From Haploplasma axanthum (lineage in GTDB: Bacteria; Bacillota_I; Bacilli_A; Acholeplasmatales; Acholeplasmataceae), in contig NZ_LR215048.1 in the NCBI RefSeq assembly GCF_900660745.1, positions 1,736,001-1,800,000 of the forward strand: DNA of 64,000 nucleotides, given 5' to 3'. The first letter of the stretch is position 1. Every line of letters begins with the position of its first letter. The notes under the pieces were generated by a model. That model did no database searches. It saw only the letters and a program-made list of their open reading frames with translations, and had not been told where the DNA came from. A program made the position numbers and the translations under genes. Below are positions 42,903 to 51,531 of the stretch, piece by piece.

Positions 42903-44069
42903 ATGTTCCATGTAGGAATAGATATCTCAAAATTTAAACACGACTGCTTTATAGCTACTAATGCAGGCGATACGGTTTTGTCATTTACATTTAATAATGA
43001 CCATGAAGGATTCCAAACTCTAAAAAAAGAGTTAGTAGCACTAGGTGATAAAACCCAAATAAAAATAGGGTTAGAATCAACTGGACACTACGGAATCAAT
43101 TTAAAATCATTTTTATCTAAGTTAGGATATACCTACTTAGAGTTCAATCCTCAATTAACGAATAAGTTTTCGAAGGCTACCTCGTTAAGAAAGACTAAAA
43201 CTGATAAAATTGACGCTAAATTAATATCAAGTATGTTAGGTCACTTTGATTACAAAACCCTACATACATCATTTTATCATGAAAATGATTTAAAAGAATT
43301 AGTTAGACTAAGAGAAAATTATCTTGAGTCTAGAAGCAGGGAGTTAGTAAGACTCACTAACATCCTTGATAAGGTATTCCCAGAATTTAAACCTTTTTTT
43401 AACAATATATTAGGTAAAACCCCTTTATATATCTTGAAAAAGTTTAAAACTAAGGAAAAGATTGCAAATCTTAATAATGACCATTATGATACTTTAAGGA
43501 AAATGTCAATGGGTAAACTTAGTTATCCTAGGTTTTCTAATCTAAGACATTTAGCTAAAGTATCGGTTGGTATATCTAGTAAAATCTATGAATCCTTGAT
43601 TCCCATGATTGTAGATAACTATTATCATTTAACAGAGCTTATAAACCAATTAGATGAACAAATAACAATTTTGTACAACGATACCGATTCCTTAATTCAC
43701 ACTATTCCAGGTATTGGAATAATCACTGCCGCTTCTATTTATGCAGAAATCGGTAATATCAATCGTTTCACTAATTCCGGACAAATAATAGCTTATGCTG
43801 GATTAGATGTTAGTGTTAGTCAATCAGGTACACAGGAACATCAGGGTAAAATTGTTAAACGAGGTTCTTCTTTACTTAGAAAGAAACTTTATAACTATGC
43901 TCTTTTAAGTTTAAGATTCATTCCACAATTTCATGACTACTATCATAACAAGAAAACATTAGGTAAACATCATAAAGTGGTTTTAACACATATTTGCAGA
44001 AAATTAATCCGCATTATTTTTCACATTCAAATTAATAAAACACCATTTGATTTAAATAAGATTAAGTAA
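42903..44069 (+). CDS. IS110-family transposase B
   Basis: 388 aa. DEDD domain: FHVGIDISKFKHDCFIATN, IKIGLESTGHYGINL, KTDKIDAKLIS. C-terminal domain: IPGIGIITAASIYAEIGNI, IAYAGLDVSVSQSGTQ, KRGSSLLRKKL. SD AGGAGGCGA precedes the ATG. It is related to element A's enzyme but clearly diverged, so the four elements are not recent copies of each other. Confidence 0.93.
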   Translation: MFHVGIDISKFKHDCFIATNAGDTVLSFTFNNDHEGFQTLKKELVALGDKTQIKIGLESTGHYGINLKSFLSKLGYTYLEFNPQLTNKFSKATSLRKTKTDKIDAKLISSMLGHFDYKTLHTSFYHENDLKELVRLRENYLESRSRELVRLTNILDKVFPEFKPFFNNILGKTPLYILKKFKTKEKIANLNNDHYDTLRKMSMGKLSYPRFSNLRHLAKVSVGISSKIYESLIPMIVDNYYHLTELINQLDEQITILYNDTDSLIHTIPGIGIITAASIYAEIGNINRFTNSGQIIAYAGLDVSVSQSGTQEHQGKIVKRGSSLLRKKLYNYALLSLRFIPQFHDYYHNKKTLGKHHKVVLTHICRKLIRIIFHIQINKTPFDLNKIK

Positions 44070-44167
44070 TTTGTAGCTAATTATTTATCTTTATATTCAC
44101 ACCTGAGCCTATTTATAGGTTTTTTTGTATTTTATTTATCATTTCATTTTACTTTCTATAGTTAGTC

Positions 44168-44416
44168 TCTAAGTAAACAACCTTTATAAAATAATGAATT
44201 ATAAAAATAAACTGATGTTTTACTATTATTTTCTACATTACTAACGTATTTTGAACTTGTGTTTGTAACAAAATATATCTTATTTACATTATCTCTTTTT
44301 ATTGCAGGCAAAACTGCTTTTGCAGTTGGATACCCATCCTCATCTATCGCACATAATATAAAGTTTTTGACTTTTTTATGTAATTTATTTACATCTATTA
44401 AAATTTCTTTTTTCAT
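44168..44416 (-). pseudogene. N-terminal half of a split pyridoxamine-5'-phosphate-oxidase-like gene
   Basis: MKKEILIDVNKLHKKVKNFI, DEDGYPTAKAVLPAIKRD and KIYFVTNTSSKYVSNVENNS form the flavin-binding half of a small PPOX-family protein, ending FYKGCLLR. The last codon and stop (D, TAA, to 44162) are supplied by IS110 element B. The remaining half is at 42472-42649. As it stands, the product is truncated to 84 aa and probably inactive. Confidence 0.85.
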
Positions 44417-44530
44417 ATTATTTCCCCTATTCGTTAATTTCTTATCAATTATTCTCCTTTATTACATTGTCAAACTTTTTCATTTTATTAATTTCTAGTT
44501 TATATTTCTTCAAAAATTACTAGATTATCA

Positions 44531-44758
44531 TTAATTAAACTTCTTAACAGGAATGATAACAATGTTGCAATTATAACAATAATAAGATATTGTTTTTTTA
44601 GTTTTCCACACAGGCATTTCAGATAAAGCAAAGCCATCTTTAGATGTACCAAAAACTGTTGAAGGCATTTTACCTCCTTTTTTAATCCATTGATTTCTCA
44701 TTCTACTTGCTGGGATGAAACCTTCTTCCATTTCTTTATTACAGTAAGGGCATTCCAT
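44531..44758 (-). CDS. Small zinc-ribbon protein (DUF6487-like)
   Basis: 75 aa with MECPYCNKEMEEGFIPASR at the start and ISYYCYNCNIVIIPVKKF at the end, giving a CxxC...CxxC zinc ribbon around a conserved middle (MPSTVFGTSKDGFAL). This is the pattern of short PF20097/DUF6487 proteins of unknown role. It stands alone. Confidence 0.75.
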   Translation of the reverse strand: MECPYCNKEMEEGFIPASRMRNQWIKKGGKMPSTVFGTSKDGFALSEMPVWKTKKTISYYCYNCNIVIIPVKKFN

Positions 44759-45343
44759 AAATTACTCACTCTCTTTCTTTTTATAAATTATTTTTAAAAT
44801 CATCTATAGTAATATCTTTATTCATTTCATAGTTTCCTTTATAATTATTATACATTTTTTTATAATTATGTCACTATTATTTATGTTGAATGATAACATT
44901 AGTTGAAGTTCATGCTTTTATATATGAATAACACATCCACATTGATTTAAATATCTTGATTGTTTGAAATACCCTACTTACTTGCAAACTTTATTCAAAT
45001 CCTTTGGCTAGTTTACTAATATTCAATTTTATTAATACCTCCTTATATACTCTACTAAATAGTAGTAAGTCTTTAATACTTGTTATTTGTTCTAGTATTA
45101 TTTTTGTCATAATATCATCAACCTTTCGTTAATAATTATTCTAACAAAAAAAGAGTTCCTTTAGTGCTAAGAATTGGGGATTCTTATTTGCACACTATTA
45201 GGTACTCTTATTTAACCATTTATAAAATTACTTAATTCTTGATTTTCCTTAACTTTTTTGTAGGCTAAAGTATTGATGTCAGTCTACTTAATGAGAATCA
45301 TATCATTTTATTTGATAAGTTTTTCTTTTTCATTATTATAATT
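44759..45343. other. Gene-poor region with probable decayed mobile-element remnant
   Basis: No confident gene in 585 bases. A small open stretch of 39 codons at 44991-45110 (minus; MTKIILEQITSIKDLLLFSR) has a weak SD. Immediately upstream of it is a 66-bp imperfect hairpin (about 45151-45216) with arms AAGAGTnCCT/AGGTACTCTT and an inner hairpin AAGAAT/ATTCTT. Together they look like the start of a lost insertion sequence. A shorter imperfect inverted repeat GTAGGCT/AGTCTAC lies at about 45262-45290. Confidence 0.4.
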
Positions 45344-45670
45344 TTATTGTAATGTTTCTATAAAAATCATTTTTAAAACTTTATAAGGTATAGGCTGATT
45401 AACAAAAATTTTCATCATACCTTTAGGTGTTATTTGATAATCATTTAATTCATCAATATGTAAAGAAATAGCTTTTGCTTCTATATTAATATAAGTTTTA
45501 AAAGGAATTAATCTAATAAAGTTCTTATCTTTATAATATGAAGGCAAACTTGCCCATAGGCGTTCTTCTATAAGTGGTTCAACCTCAAAAATAATATTTC
45601 TAACCGTTATAAACAATGATTTTAAATCATCATTGAATTTTTCTAATTTATACTCAACATCTTCAATCAT
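45344..45670 (-). CDS. DUF1801-like (YdhG) protein
   Basis: 108 aa. KSLFITVRNIIFEVEPLIEE, RLWASLPSYYKDKNFIRLIP and NDYQITPKGMMKIFVNQPIP follow the DUF1801/YdhG pattern, a small alpha/beta fold of unclear role (frataxin-like fold). It is the last gene of a unit with two GyrI-like genes. A decayed second copy lies at 46756-46836. Confidence 0.75.
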   Translation of the reverse strand: MIEDVEYKLEKFNDDLKSLFITVRNIIFEVEPLIEERLWASLPSYYKDKNFIRLIPFKTYINIEAKAISLHIDELNDYQITPKGMMKIFVNQPIPYKVLKMIFIETLQ

Positions 45671-45687
45671 ATTCTGTATTCCATTGA

Positions 45688-46167
45688 TTATGCTTTGTTC
45701 TTTATCTTCACAGGAATAAAACTTTCCATTTGTGCATTGTCAAGATTTTCTTTGATAAATGGAGGTGTAATGATATGTCCCATAGCATAGTGATTTTCTC
45801 TTTCATCAAGTTCTAAATAATCAGAAGACTTAATCCATTTGATTGCTTCTCCATATAATTCTTCGTTTCTTTTATTATCCCCATCATTATAAAAATAGGT
45901 CACATATAATCCACCATCAAAATCCATAACCGGAAATGATTTTGTATCAAGACCCTCAAATATTGCATACATCCAAACTAGTCCTTGTTGCTTTTTATCA
46001 TAATACAAATAATCCCTTGGTGAAAAATTATCTTGATTCTTAACAGTAATTTCAGAAAAATAGGCATTGAATTTTCCAAGTTTTCCTTCTGGATTAAAAT
46101 CAAAGGCTTGATCCACTCCTGAATGAACTGCTTTAAAAGCTGGTATACTAATTAATCTAAATTTCAT
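45688..46167 (-). CDS. GyrI-like small-molecule-binding protein
   Basis: 159 aa. FRLISIPAFKAVHSGVDQAF, YYDKKQQGLVWMYAIFEGLD and FPVMDFDGGLYVTYFYNDGD match stand-alone GyrI/AraC effector-binding domains. The ATG overlaps the preceding stop (ATGA) with SD AGAAGGAGA. No DNA-binding part is present, so it probably binds or sequesters a ligand. Confidence 0.75.
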   Translation of the reverse strand: MKFRLISIPAFKAVHSGVDQAFDFNPEGKLGKFNAYFSEITVKNQDNFSPRDYLYYDKKQQGLVWMYAIFEGLDTKSFPVMDFDGGLYVTYFYNDGDNKRNEELYGEAIKWIKSSDYLELDERENHYAMGHIITPPFIKENLDNAQMESFIPVKIKNKA

Positions 46168-46679
46168 ACATTTCTCCTTCTACATGGTAATAAATATCCA
46201 AATTTATATACCGGATTTTCTTTATTTAAATGCGTGTAGCCAATTGACGTATAATATTCCATTGAAAATGCTAGGCTGTAATCCTCAATGTAATCTGTTT
46301 TCTTTAAATATTTTAGTAAGTGATTATGAGCGCCACGTTCAAGATTTGGTGTATCGCCCTCTATCCAAAGGATTGCCATTTTGCACTTAGGTATATCAAT
46401 ATAGTCGAATCCTTCAGGAATATCACTATTTTCCAGAAGAAAAACTCCTGGCATTTCAATAAATGTTTTTGTTTCTAGATTAGAATTCCCCATCCATCCA
46501 ATACAATCTTCATTTGGTGATACTTTATTTTTTAAATTTTGTAATAAATCATTATCCCCATTATCAAGATAAGATTTCCAATGTTTCTTTGCATTTCCAC
46601 CAAACTTCACTGTTGTTTTTTTACCAACCATTCTCACAGCATTAAAATCCTTAATCTCTAATTGATAGCTTATACCCAT
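46164..46679 (-). CDS. GyrI-like effector-binding protein
   Basis: 171 aa: YQLEIKDFNAVRMVGKKTTV, GFDYIDIPKCKMAILWIEGD, NHLLKYLKKTDYIEDYSLAF and MEYYTSIGYTHLNKENPVYK, the stand-alone effector-binding fold of AraC-type regulators. It is first in a coupled three-gene unit (GyrI, GyrI, DUF1801). A truncated paralogue lies at 42188-42473. SD GAGAGGATG upstream. Confidence 0.8.
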   Translation of the reverse strand: MGISYQLEIKDFNAVRMVGKKTTVKFGGNAKKHWKSYLDNGDNDLLQNLKNKVSPNEDCIGWMGNSNLETKTFIEMPGVFLLENSDIPEGFDYIDIPKCKMAILWIEGDTPNLERGAHNHLLKYLKKTDYIEDYSLAFSMEYYTSIGYTHLNKENPVYKFGYLLPCRRRNV

Positions 46680-46755
46680 AATTCATCCTCTCTTAATTCA
46701 ATTTAACTTAAACGTCTATACGTTATCTCTAAAATTATCACTAAATATTTTTATA

Positions 46756-46836
46756 AATGTATCCTTGGTATTCTCTGATTAATATATATTTACAACATAC
46801 CTTTTGGCGTTATTATATATCCTTTTAGTAGATTTT
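46756..46836 (-). pseudogene. Decayed DUF1801 fragment
   Basis: Reads GYIITPKGML, a stop, then IYINQRIP. It aligns with the intact paralogue's YQITPKGMMKIFVNQPIP. It has an internal stop and no start. The rest of 46680-47004 shows nothing recognisable. Confidence 0.7.
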
Positions 46837-47058
46837 TATTTTTAATACTAGAATTCTCATACATCATTTCTCTTTTATAAGTTACTGGATTCTTTATTAA
46901 CATGATCACTAAAAGGGCTAAAATAATTGACTTACTTCTTATACCAATTTTTTCTGATATATTTCCACTAATTCTTATCTTTAAACAGACAGTTACAATA
47001 CTTTTGTAAATGTCAATACCAAACTAGGTCAATATATTGGTGCGAAACTAGGTCAGTA

Positions 47059-47799
47059 CTAATTACTTAACCACGCCTTAGTTTCTTTAATTCTATAAGA
47101 ATCACCTTTAATATTAATTACAGTTGCCTTATGAGCTAGTCTATCAACCATTGCTGCTGTTAATGTTGGATCACCAAATATTTCTTCCCACCTAGTAAAT
47201 GCTAGGTTAGTAGTAATAACTATTGATTTAGTTTCATTTCTCATTGAAAGTAAATTAAATAATAACTCACTACCTTCTTTATCAAAGCCAATATATCCCA
47301 GTTCATCTAATATGACTAAATCATATGTGATGAACCTTTTTTTATAATTAGTAAGTTGGTTTAGCGTCATTGATTCTTTTAATTCTGTTATTAGATTAGG
47401 CACTGTAATATATAATACATTTTTACCTTTCATATTAGCTGCGATACCTAGTCCAATCGCTGTATGAGTTTTACCAACACCAGGATTACCAACTAATATT
47501 ACATTTCTTCCTTCATCTAAAAACCGTAATGATTGAAGTTCTCTAATTTGATTAGAAACTTCAATAGGAAATGATTCTAACTTTAGATCATGTAAATACT
47601 TAAGGTGCGGATATTTAGCCATTCTAATCCTACGATTAATACCATTTGATTCTCTAGCCTTCACTTCACTAGTTAATACTAGATTTAAGAAGTCTTCGTA
47701 ACTTGCATTATTATCCATTGCTTCACTAATAATGCTTTGATAGTTATCTCTAATATTTGCTAGTTTTAAATTGTTTGCTAATTGCTCAATTGTCTTCAT
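47059..47799 (-). CDS. istB: IS21 transposition helper ATPase
   Basis: 246 aa AAA+ protein: Walker A ILVGNPGVGKTHTAIGLGI, Walker B YDLVILDELGYIGFDKEG, sensor VITTNLAFTRWEEIFGDP and DRLAHKATVINIKGDSYR. It loads onto target DNA and directs IstA. The start overlaps istA's stop by 4 bp. Confidence 0.95.
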   Translation of the reverse strand: MKTIEQLANNLKLANIRDNYQSIISEAMDNNASYEDFLNLVLTSEVKARESNGINRRIRMAKYPHLKYLHDLKLESFPIEVSNQIRELQSLRFLDEGRNVILVGNPGVGKTHTAIGLGIAANMKGKNVLYITVPNLITELKESMTLNQLTNYKKRFITYDLVILDELGYIGFDKEGSELLFNLLSMRNETKSIVITTNLAFTRWEEIFGDPTLTAAMVDRLAHKATVINIKGDSYRIKETKAWLSN

Positions 47800-49271
47800 T
47801 GAATATTTTCTCCCTGATTAAATAAATTTGATATTTGTGTTAGTTGGTTTGAACTAACCTCTTCAATACTAATTTCATTAGTTTTACTACACTTTATGTT
47901 TTTGCCATTATTGAGTTTTACTAATAACTCATTTAATTCATAAATATCATTTTCACTAATCAATTTAATGAAATCTTTGGGGTTTGTGGTAAAATATTTA
48001 TGAAATAACTCCTGATATATTTTTGGAGATTGTTTTAGAGCCAGTGAATTTGTTAGTGCACCAGGCTTTTTTAATAAAGTAGAAGTGTAGTGAAGAATAT
48101 TGATGGAATGTTCTTTATTACCTTCTATTTTTTTATGACTTGCTATTAGTTCGTGTTTTAAGTTGTAAACGTTGATATGTCCTATATAAACGTTAGAATA
48201 TACACTTTTACCAACATAAGAATCAGGAACTGAATAATAGTTAGATTCAATCATTATTATTGATTCATGATTTACTTTTGATTGTTCAAGTCTTCCTAGT
48301 TCATATCTTGTTTTTGGTAAGTTAATTAATTGAGTTTTTTCGTTTATTAATTTTATTTTATCTTGATTAAGTTTATTTATTTCACCAAATACATAATCTC
48401 TTAAACTTTTTAGTGAGTTAAATTTATAGCTGAATGTAAATAACTCTGTTCTAGCTATTTTTCCACTATTTTCTACATGTCCCTTTTCATTTCCGCTTCT
48501 TGGGTTCGTTGTCATAATTTTAAAACCATAATAGTTAGATAGTTTAATTAATTCTTCATTATAAATCTTAGAACCACCATAGACAAATCTACTTACGACA
48601 TTTCGCATATTATCAAAAACGATTTGTTTTGGTACTCCGCCTATTTCTTCAAAGAAGTGTACTAAACTATCAATGAATGTTTCAAACTTTTGATTTTCAT
48701 AATGTTTTACGAAAATATAATTACTGTATGGTAGTGTTACTGTTGCTTGATGCACTTTCTTTAACTTACCATCAATTATGACTTTAATTTCATGAAAATC
48801 ATATTCTGCCCTAAATCCTGGCTCATATTTTTGTTTTATAAATGTTTCCTTATTTCTATTCTTATAACGCTTATATTCTATTTGAATTGTTGTTATACCT
48901 ACATTAAATCCCTCTGATCTTAATTTCCTATGAAGAAGTGATGCTGTTACTTTTTGTTTGTTTAAACCTAGTATTAAATCTTTATCTTCATCTTGTTTTA
49001 GTAACTCATAAAATCTTTGTTTCAAATTACCACTAAATATCTTTCTAACACTTACACCTTTTCTTATAGGTGCACTTACTAACTCTTTTTGAAGTTTAAT
49101 TATTTGTTGTTTGTCTGTTTCATTTTCTATTAATTTTGTTAGTTTATTCATTTCTTTAACATACTTATTAACTGTATCTTTTGAAATGTTCAATTCTAGA
49201 GCTATTTTTCGATTTGACATACCGTTACGCTTTAATGATAATATATCGTTCTTCATGTATATTGATACCAT
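47796..49271 (-). CDS. istA: IS21 transposase
   Basis: 491 aa. The N-terminal HTH (LSLKRNGMSNRKIALELNIS) is followed by a DDE integrase core (EYDFHEIKVIIDGKLKKVHQ with first Asp; IVFDNMRNVVSRFV with second Asp; NEKGHVENSGKIAR with Glu) and a beta-rich C-terminal domain (MIESNYYSVPDSYVGKSV). The length is normal and no frameshift is seen. Confidence 0.94.
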   Translation of the reverse strand: MVSIYMKNDILSLKRNGMSNRKIALELNISKDTVNKYVKEMNKLTKLIENETDKQQIIKLQKELVSAPIRKGVSVRKIFSGNLKQRFYELLKQDEDKDLILGLNKQKVTASLLHRKLRSEGFNVGITTIQIEYKRYKNRNKETFIKQKYEPGFRAEYDFHEIKVIIDGKLKKVHQATVTLPYSNYIFVKHYENQKFETFIDSLVHFFEEIGGVPKQIVFDNMRNVVSRFVYGGSKIYNEELIKLSNYYGFKIMTTNPRSGNEKGHVENSGKIARTELFTFSYKFNSLKSLRDYVFGEINKLNQDKIKLINEKTQLINLPKTRYELGRLEQSKVNHESIIMIESNYYSVPDSYVGKSVYSNVYIGHINVYNLKHELIASHKKIEGNKEHSINILHYTSTLLKKPGALTNSLALKQSPKIYQELFHKYFTTNPKDFIKLISENDIYELNELLVKLNNGKNIKCSKTNEISIEEVSSNQLTQISNLFNQGENIQ

Positions 49272-49371
49272 TCTTTCTACCTCACATCATTTAATTTATA
49301 TGAGGTTATTATACTATGCGTGGGTATACTGACCTAATTTCGTACCAACATTATTTGTTTTATTGACCTAG

Positions 49372-49860
49372 TTATATATTAACAAATACAACTTTCTTTA
49401 TTTTATTAATGTCATCTGTGATAATCCAGTCATCCATATTTTTTTCACGATTATATTCAAATGGTTCAATTATCTCTATATGATCAATTGTAATCACACA
49501 TAAGAATTTTTTACCCACCCATCTTTCATATTGATGTTTAGCAAGATTTAATTGTGATGCATGAGCATCAACAAATTCTTTTGATTCATCTTCTGTCATT
49601 TTATTTGTTTCTAAAACTGTTTTAACTACTGCTTTATGCGTAACAAGTAAACTACCACCTGTTTCAACAAAATATAAAACATCACCAGATTTCACTCTAC
49701 CACCAAGTGGTGATTTTCTACCAGCAGCACCTCTAATAATTGATTGTTTTGTGCCTATTATTAGTTTTTCTAATTCTGTACCTTTCTTATCTAAATAAAC
49801 AAGATGTTCAGCTTTTCCCTCTATACCTTCATACTGTAGGCTATTCCATAGATACATCAA
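49372..49860 (-). CDS. PUA/ASCH-like domain protein, C-terminus rewritten by IS21
   Basis: 162 aa with a PUA-like fold pattern (GAAGRKSPLGGRVKSGDVLY, FVETGGSLLVTHKAVVKTVL, WVGKKFLCVITIDHIEIIEP). ASCH/EVE-type proteins bind RNA or modified nucleotides; the role here is unknown. The last residues (after NKIKKV) are encoded in the IS21 tip. Joining the DNA across the target duplication restores ...NKIKKVL and a TAA. The loss is trivial, so the protein is probably still functional. Confidence 0.7.
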   Translation of the reverse strand: MMYLWNSLQYEGIEGKAEHLVYLDKKGTELEKLIIGTKQSIIRGAAGRKSPLGGRVKSGDVLYFVETGGSLLVTHKAVVKTVLETNKMTEDESKEFVDAHASQLNLAKHQYERWVGKKFLCVITIDHIEIIEPFEYNREKNMDDWIITDDINKIKKVVFVNI

Positions 49861-49990
49861 TATATTGTGTATGTTATATCAAGTTATCCGTGCACACTAA
49901 TTATATTATGATTGTATCAATAATGTCTTTAAATCATTAATCTTTTATAGAATCTTTTAATGTCTTAAAGACACTCGATATAATGATGAA

Positions 49991-50138
49991 AATCGCTGTG
50001 TGTCTTTTACTCACTAATTTACGGCTTTGACTGTTTGTTCAATAATTAAGAGCACAGCTTTTTCTTTTAATCGTTAATCAGTAAAATAACGCTTTGACGT
50101 TTGATCTAAATGCCTAATTACGAATAGAATAGAAAGAG
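49991..50138 (+). ncRNA. Putative IS110 bridge RNA C
   Basis: TATAAT at 49979-49984. Target loop: GCTGTG/CACAGC (49995-50000/50053-50058) around ACGG-CTTTGA-CTGT. Donor loop: CTTTTTCT/AGAAAGAG (50058-50065/50131-50138, one G-U) around AACG-CTTTGA-CGTT. Guides: TCAATAATT (50039-50047) is complementary to 51440-51448 (9/9). AGTAAA (50080-50085) equals the right end at 51436-51441. TGATCTAAA (50102-50110) is complementary to the left end at 49928-49936 (8/9). CACTAATTT beside the hairpin resembles the left flank CAATAATGT. Confidence 0.8.
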
Positions 50139-50182
50139 TTTAGTGTTTCAGCGCTTTTAAAACTTAAGGGAGTGTGATTTTT

Positions 50183-51343
50183 ATGTATCACCTAGGCATA
50201 GACATTGCCAAATTTAAACATGATTTTTGTTTGATTGATGATGATGGAAATATCATTATTAAACCAACAACAATCACGAATACTAGAGAAGGGTTTAACG
50301 CATTGCTAGCTGCATTAAAACCCTATGACTCTAGTTCAATTCAAATAGGTTTTGAATCAACTGGTCACTACACTGAAAACCTAAAACAATTTTTGTTTGA
50401 AAACAACATTAGTTTTATGATTCTAAACCCAGTATTAGTTTCTAAGCGTAAGAGTTCTCAAACACTTAGAAGAACAAAGACAGATAAGATTGATTCTACT
50501 TACATCGCCATGTATATTAAAGAAACAACTTATAAGCCTTATTCATCTTTATTATATCATACAGGTGAACTCAAGCGTTTAACTCGTTTAAGAAAACAAT
50601 TAATCCAAAGACGTTCGAAATCCTTAGTACGCATAACAAACGTCTTAGATGTCGTATTTCCTGAATTTAAACCCTTTTTTAACAATCAATTAGGACCTAC
50701 GGCCATGTATGTTCTTGAAACCTATAGAACACCTGATAACATCTCTAAGTTAACGCTGCGTCAAATTAAACAGATTGAATCAATCGCTAAAAAGATTTTA
50801 GATACCAATCACATAACCAAATTAGTTTCTTTAGCAAAAAACACTGTTGGTTCTGCTTCTAATGTTAACAACATAGAGTTAGATATATGTATACAAGATC
50901 ACAATTTAATATCTAGACAAATCGAACAAGTTGAGCATGAAATCGAATTAATTATGGAAAAAATCCCTAACAATATCTCTTCCATTCCTGGTGTTGGTAA
51001 AGTAGCAACCGCTGGTATTATTTCAGAAATCGGTAGCTTTGAATTGTTTGATTCCTATGAAAAAATACTATCGTTTGCCGGTTTAGAACCTAGCACTAAA
51101 CAATCTGGAGCAATGGATTTAAATGGTCATATGGTTAAGCATGGTTCAGGTTACTTAAGATATTATTTAATGTATGCTGCACAAACAATTTTGATGCATA
51201 TTCCTGAGTATTATGAATACTATCAAAAGAAACGAAATGAGGGTAAAGCACATTGGGTTTCCATCTCACATGTCGCTAAAAAATTACTTAGAATGATGTA
51301 TCATTTAGAAACTAAAAATCTTAAATTTGAGCATCAAAGCTAG
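50183..51343 (+). CDS. IS110-family transposase C
   Basis: 386 aa from the ATG at 50183 (AAGGGAGTG upstream). DEDD domain: MYHLGIDIAKFKHDFCLIDD, IQIGFESTGHYTENL, KTDKIDSTYIAMY. C-terminal domain: IPGVGKVATAGIISEIGS, LSFAGLEPSTKQSGAM, KHGSGYLRYYL. Intact. Confidence 0.93.
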   Translation: MYHLGIDIAKFKHDFCLIDDDGNIIIKPTTITNTREGFNALLAALKPYDSSSIQIGFESTGHYTENLKQFLFENNISFMILNPVLVSKRKSSQTLRRTKTDKIDSTYIAMYIKETTYKPYSSLLYHTGELKRLTRLRKQLIQRRSKSLVRITNVLDVVFPEFKPFFNNQLGPTAMYVLETYRTPDNISKLTLRQIKQIESIAKKILDTNHITKLVSLAKNTVGSASNVNNIELDICIQDHNLISRQIEQVEHEIELIMEKIPNNISSIPGVGKVATAGIISEIGSFELFDSYEKILSFAGLEPSTKQSGAMDLNGHMVKHGSGYLRYYLMYAAQTILMHIPEYYEYYQKKRNEGKAHWVSISHVAKKLLRMMYHLETKNLKFEHQS

Positions 51344-51531
51344 CAAATATTGATGTGAAAATAAACCCATCTAGTAAAAAACCTCGAAATCGAGGTCTTT
51401 TACTGTTTATTTTATTAAAACACTTGACTCTTTATAGTAAATTATTGACCGGTAATTATATTTTAATTTATCAATTAAAACTTTAATAACTCCTTAAGTT
51501 TACTATGATAAAATCTAATGAAATTATTTAT

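Larger units (their letters stand above)
42652..44167 (+). mobile_element. IS110-family element B
   Basis: Ends from guide matching: left junction dinucleotide CC (42650-42651), right TC (44166-44167). The left end has an inverted repeat TGTATACTC/GAGTATACA (about 42653-42693). A terminator CCTATT-TATAGG + T-run is near 44113-44131. The element splits a PPOX-like gene. Confidence 0.85.
47005..49390 (-). mobile_element. IS21-family element
   Basis: The ends carry a bipartite inverted repeat. The left tip begins TGTAAATGTCAATACC and is followed by AAACTAGGTCAAT and CGAAACTAGGTCAGT. The right tip, read inward, begins TGTATTTGTTAATATA and has AACTAGGTCAAT and CGAAATTAGGTCAGT. A 5-bp target duplication ACTTT is present at 47000-47004 and 49391-49395. 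Both genes are intact, so the element looks functional. Confidence 0.92.
49930..51443 (+). mobile_element. IS110-family element C
   Basis: Ends from guide matching: core TT at 49928-49929 and 51442-51443. The left end has hairpin TGTCTT/AAGACA before the promoter. A terminator ACCTCGAAATCGAGGT + CTTTT lies at about 51392-51411. It sits in the gap between the ASCH-like gene and the chromate transporter gene. Confidence 0.8.
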
